NCBI RefSeq assembly: GCF_000153325.1
Contig: NZ_CH724142.1
Coordinates: 289,052-353,051, forward strand
Direction of reading: 5' to 3'
Source: Photobacterium sp. SKA34
Lineage (GTDB): Bacteria > Pseudomonadota > Gammaproteobacteria > Enterobacterales > Vibrionaceae
Length of the DNA: 64,000 bases
In this document: piece by piece, positions 63,756 through 64,000 of the stretch
Layout: every line of letters begins with the position of its first letter
Numbering within the stretch: the first letter of the stretch is position 1
The notes under the pieces: generated by a model
What the model saw: only the letters and a program-made list of their open reading frames with translations
What the model was told of the DNA's origin: nothing
Databases searched by the model: none
Program-made: the position numbers and the translations under genes

Positions 63756-64000
63756 ACGGTGTCCCTAAGTAAGATCTATACACAACCAATTAGGCTATCA
63801 ATGAACTATAGATCTGAAAGTCTGAATGTAAGCGTAATCAAAAATAAATGATTTATTGTTCTGTATGCTAATAATAGATTGTTTGCATAATAAATAGATT
63901 TATAACTCTTCGATAATGAGACAAGAGACACGAAAAAATGTTCATATTTTTGATTGTCACATCATAATTTTTTTATGAAGTCTCTCGGCTGACCGTATCG
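63756..64000. other. Intergenic end of the window, nothing recognised
   Basis: AT-rich DNA upstream of the GNAT gene, with no convincing reading frame or site. Confidence 0.4.

Overview
The window looks like a chromosomal segment of a marine gammaproteobacterium of the Vibrionaceae, most probably Photobacterium (inference). Reasons: AT-rich intergenic DNA, a PanP-type aspartate decarboxylase, a DUF2860 outer-membrane protein, a torR/torCAD trimethylamine-N-oxide module, an auxiliary T6SS cluster arranged like the Vibrio cholerae hcp-vgrG-vasW-vasX-tsiV2 cluster, and remains of a Vibrio-type integron attC site. No rRNA, tRNA or CRISPR array was recognised.

Layout. 1-3.6 kb: an orphan terminator (possible small RNA), a LysR regulator divergent from a class IV aminotransferase and a small exported protein. 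3.7-9.6 kb: leftward [NiFe] uptake hydrogenase operon hyaA-hyaB-hyaC-hyaD plus a shortened HypF-like protein, with an FNR-like box upstream. 10-15.5 kb: leftward torC-torA-torD and divergent torR, separated by three helically phased tor-box-like repeats; torS and torT are not in the window. 15.6-24.7 kb: panP, a DUF2860 porin-like protein, a decayed exported-protein gene, a 29-aa YnhF-like membrane peptide, a patatin phospholipase, a lipase remnant, ppaC, and a GGGtGRT protein/NifU-like scaffold operon with a structured leader. 25-38.6 kb: an EAL phosphodiesterase, an S33 peptidase, ribA, emrD, a DNA-mimic protein, a nucleotidyltransferase with polB, yqhA, a DUF1289 gene broken by a stop codon, rplY, and a Fur-type TonB haem receptor.

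38.6-46 kb is an accessory region rich in relics: fragments of an unknown protein, the 5' end of bipA, a tyrosine recombinase and a LysR gene. It also holds a Campylobacter-style dba-dsbI pair and three cassette-like genes (LysE exporter, methyltransferase, ASCH protein) with matching integron recombination half-sites but no integrase gene. A secreted intradiol dioxygenase follows.

44.7-53.3 kb is the T6SS auxiliary cluster (leftward): hcp, vgrG, DUF4123 adaptor, a small accessory protein, a VasX-like pore-forming effector and two tandem immunity paralogues. The distal immunity copy is frameshifted in a poly-T run. A sigma54 promoter and three phased 16-bp palindromes precede hcp. 53.7-64 kb is mostly ordinary chromosome: an AraC regulator with an EamA exporter, radD, apbE, a GNAT protein, a MocR regulator with a direct-repeat operator, small unknown proteins, a DUF3137/LemA pair and a second GNAT protein.

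Common themes are anaerobic and low-oxygen respiration (hydrogenase, TMAO reductase, FNR boxes), redox and Fe-S biology (GGGtGRT/NifU-like, DsbI, ApbE) and contact-dependent competition. All functional statements come from reading translated sequence and recalled families; no database search was run.
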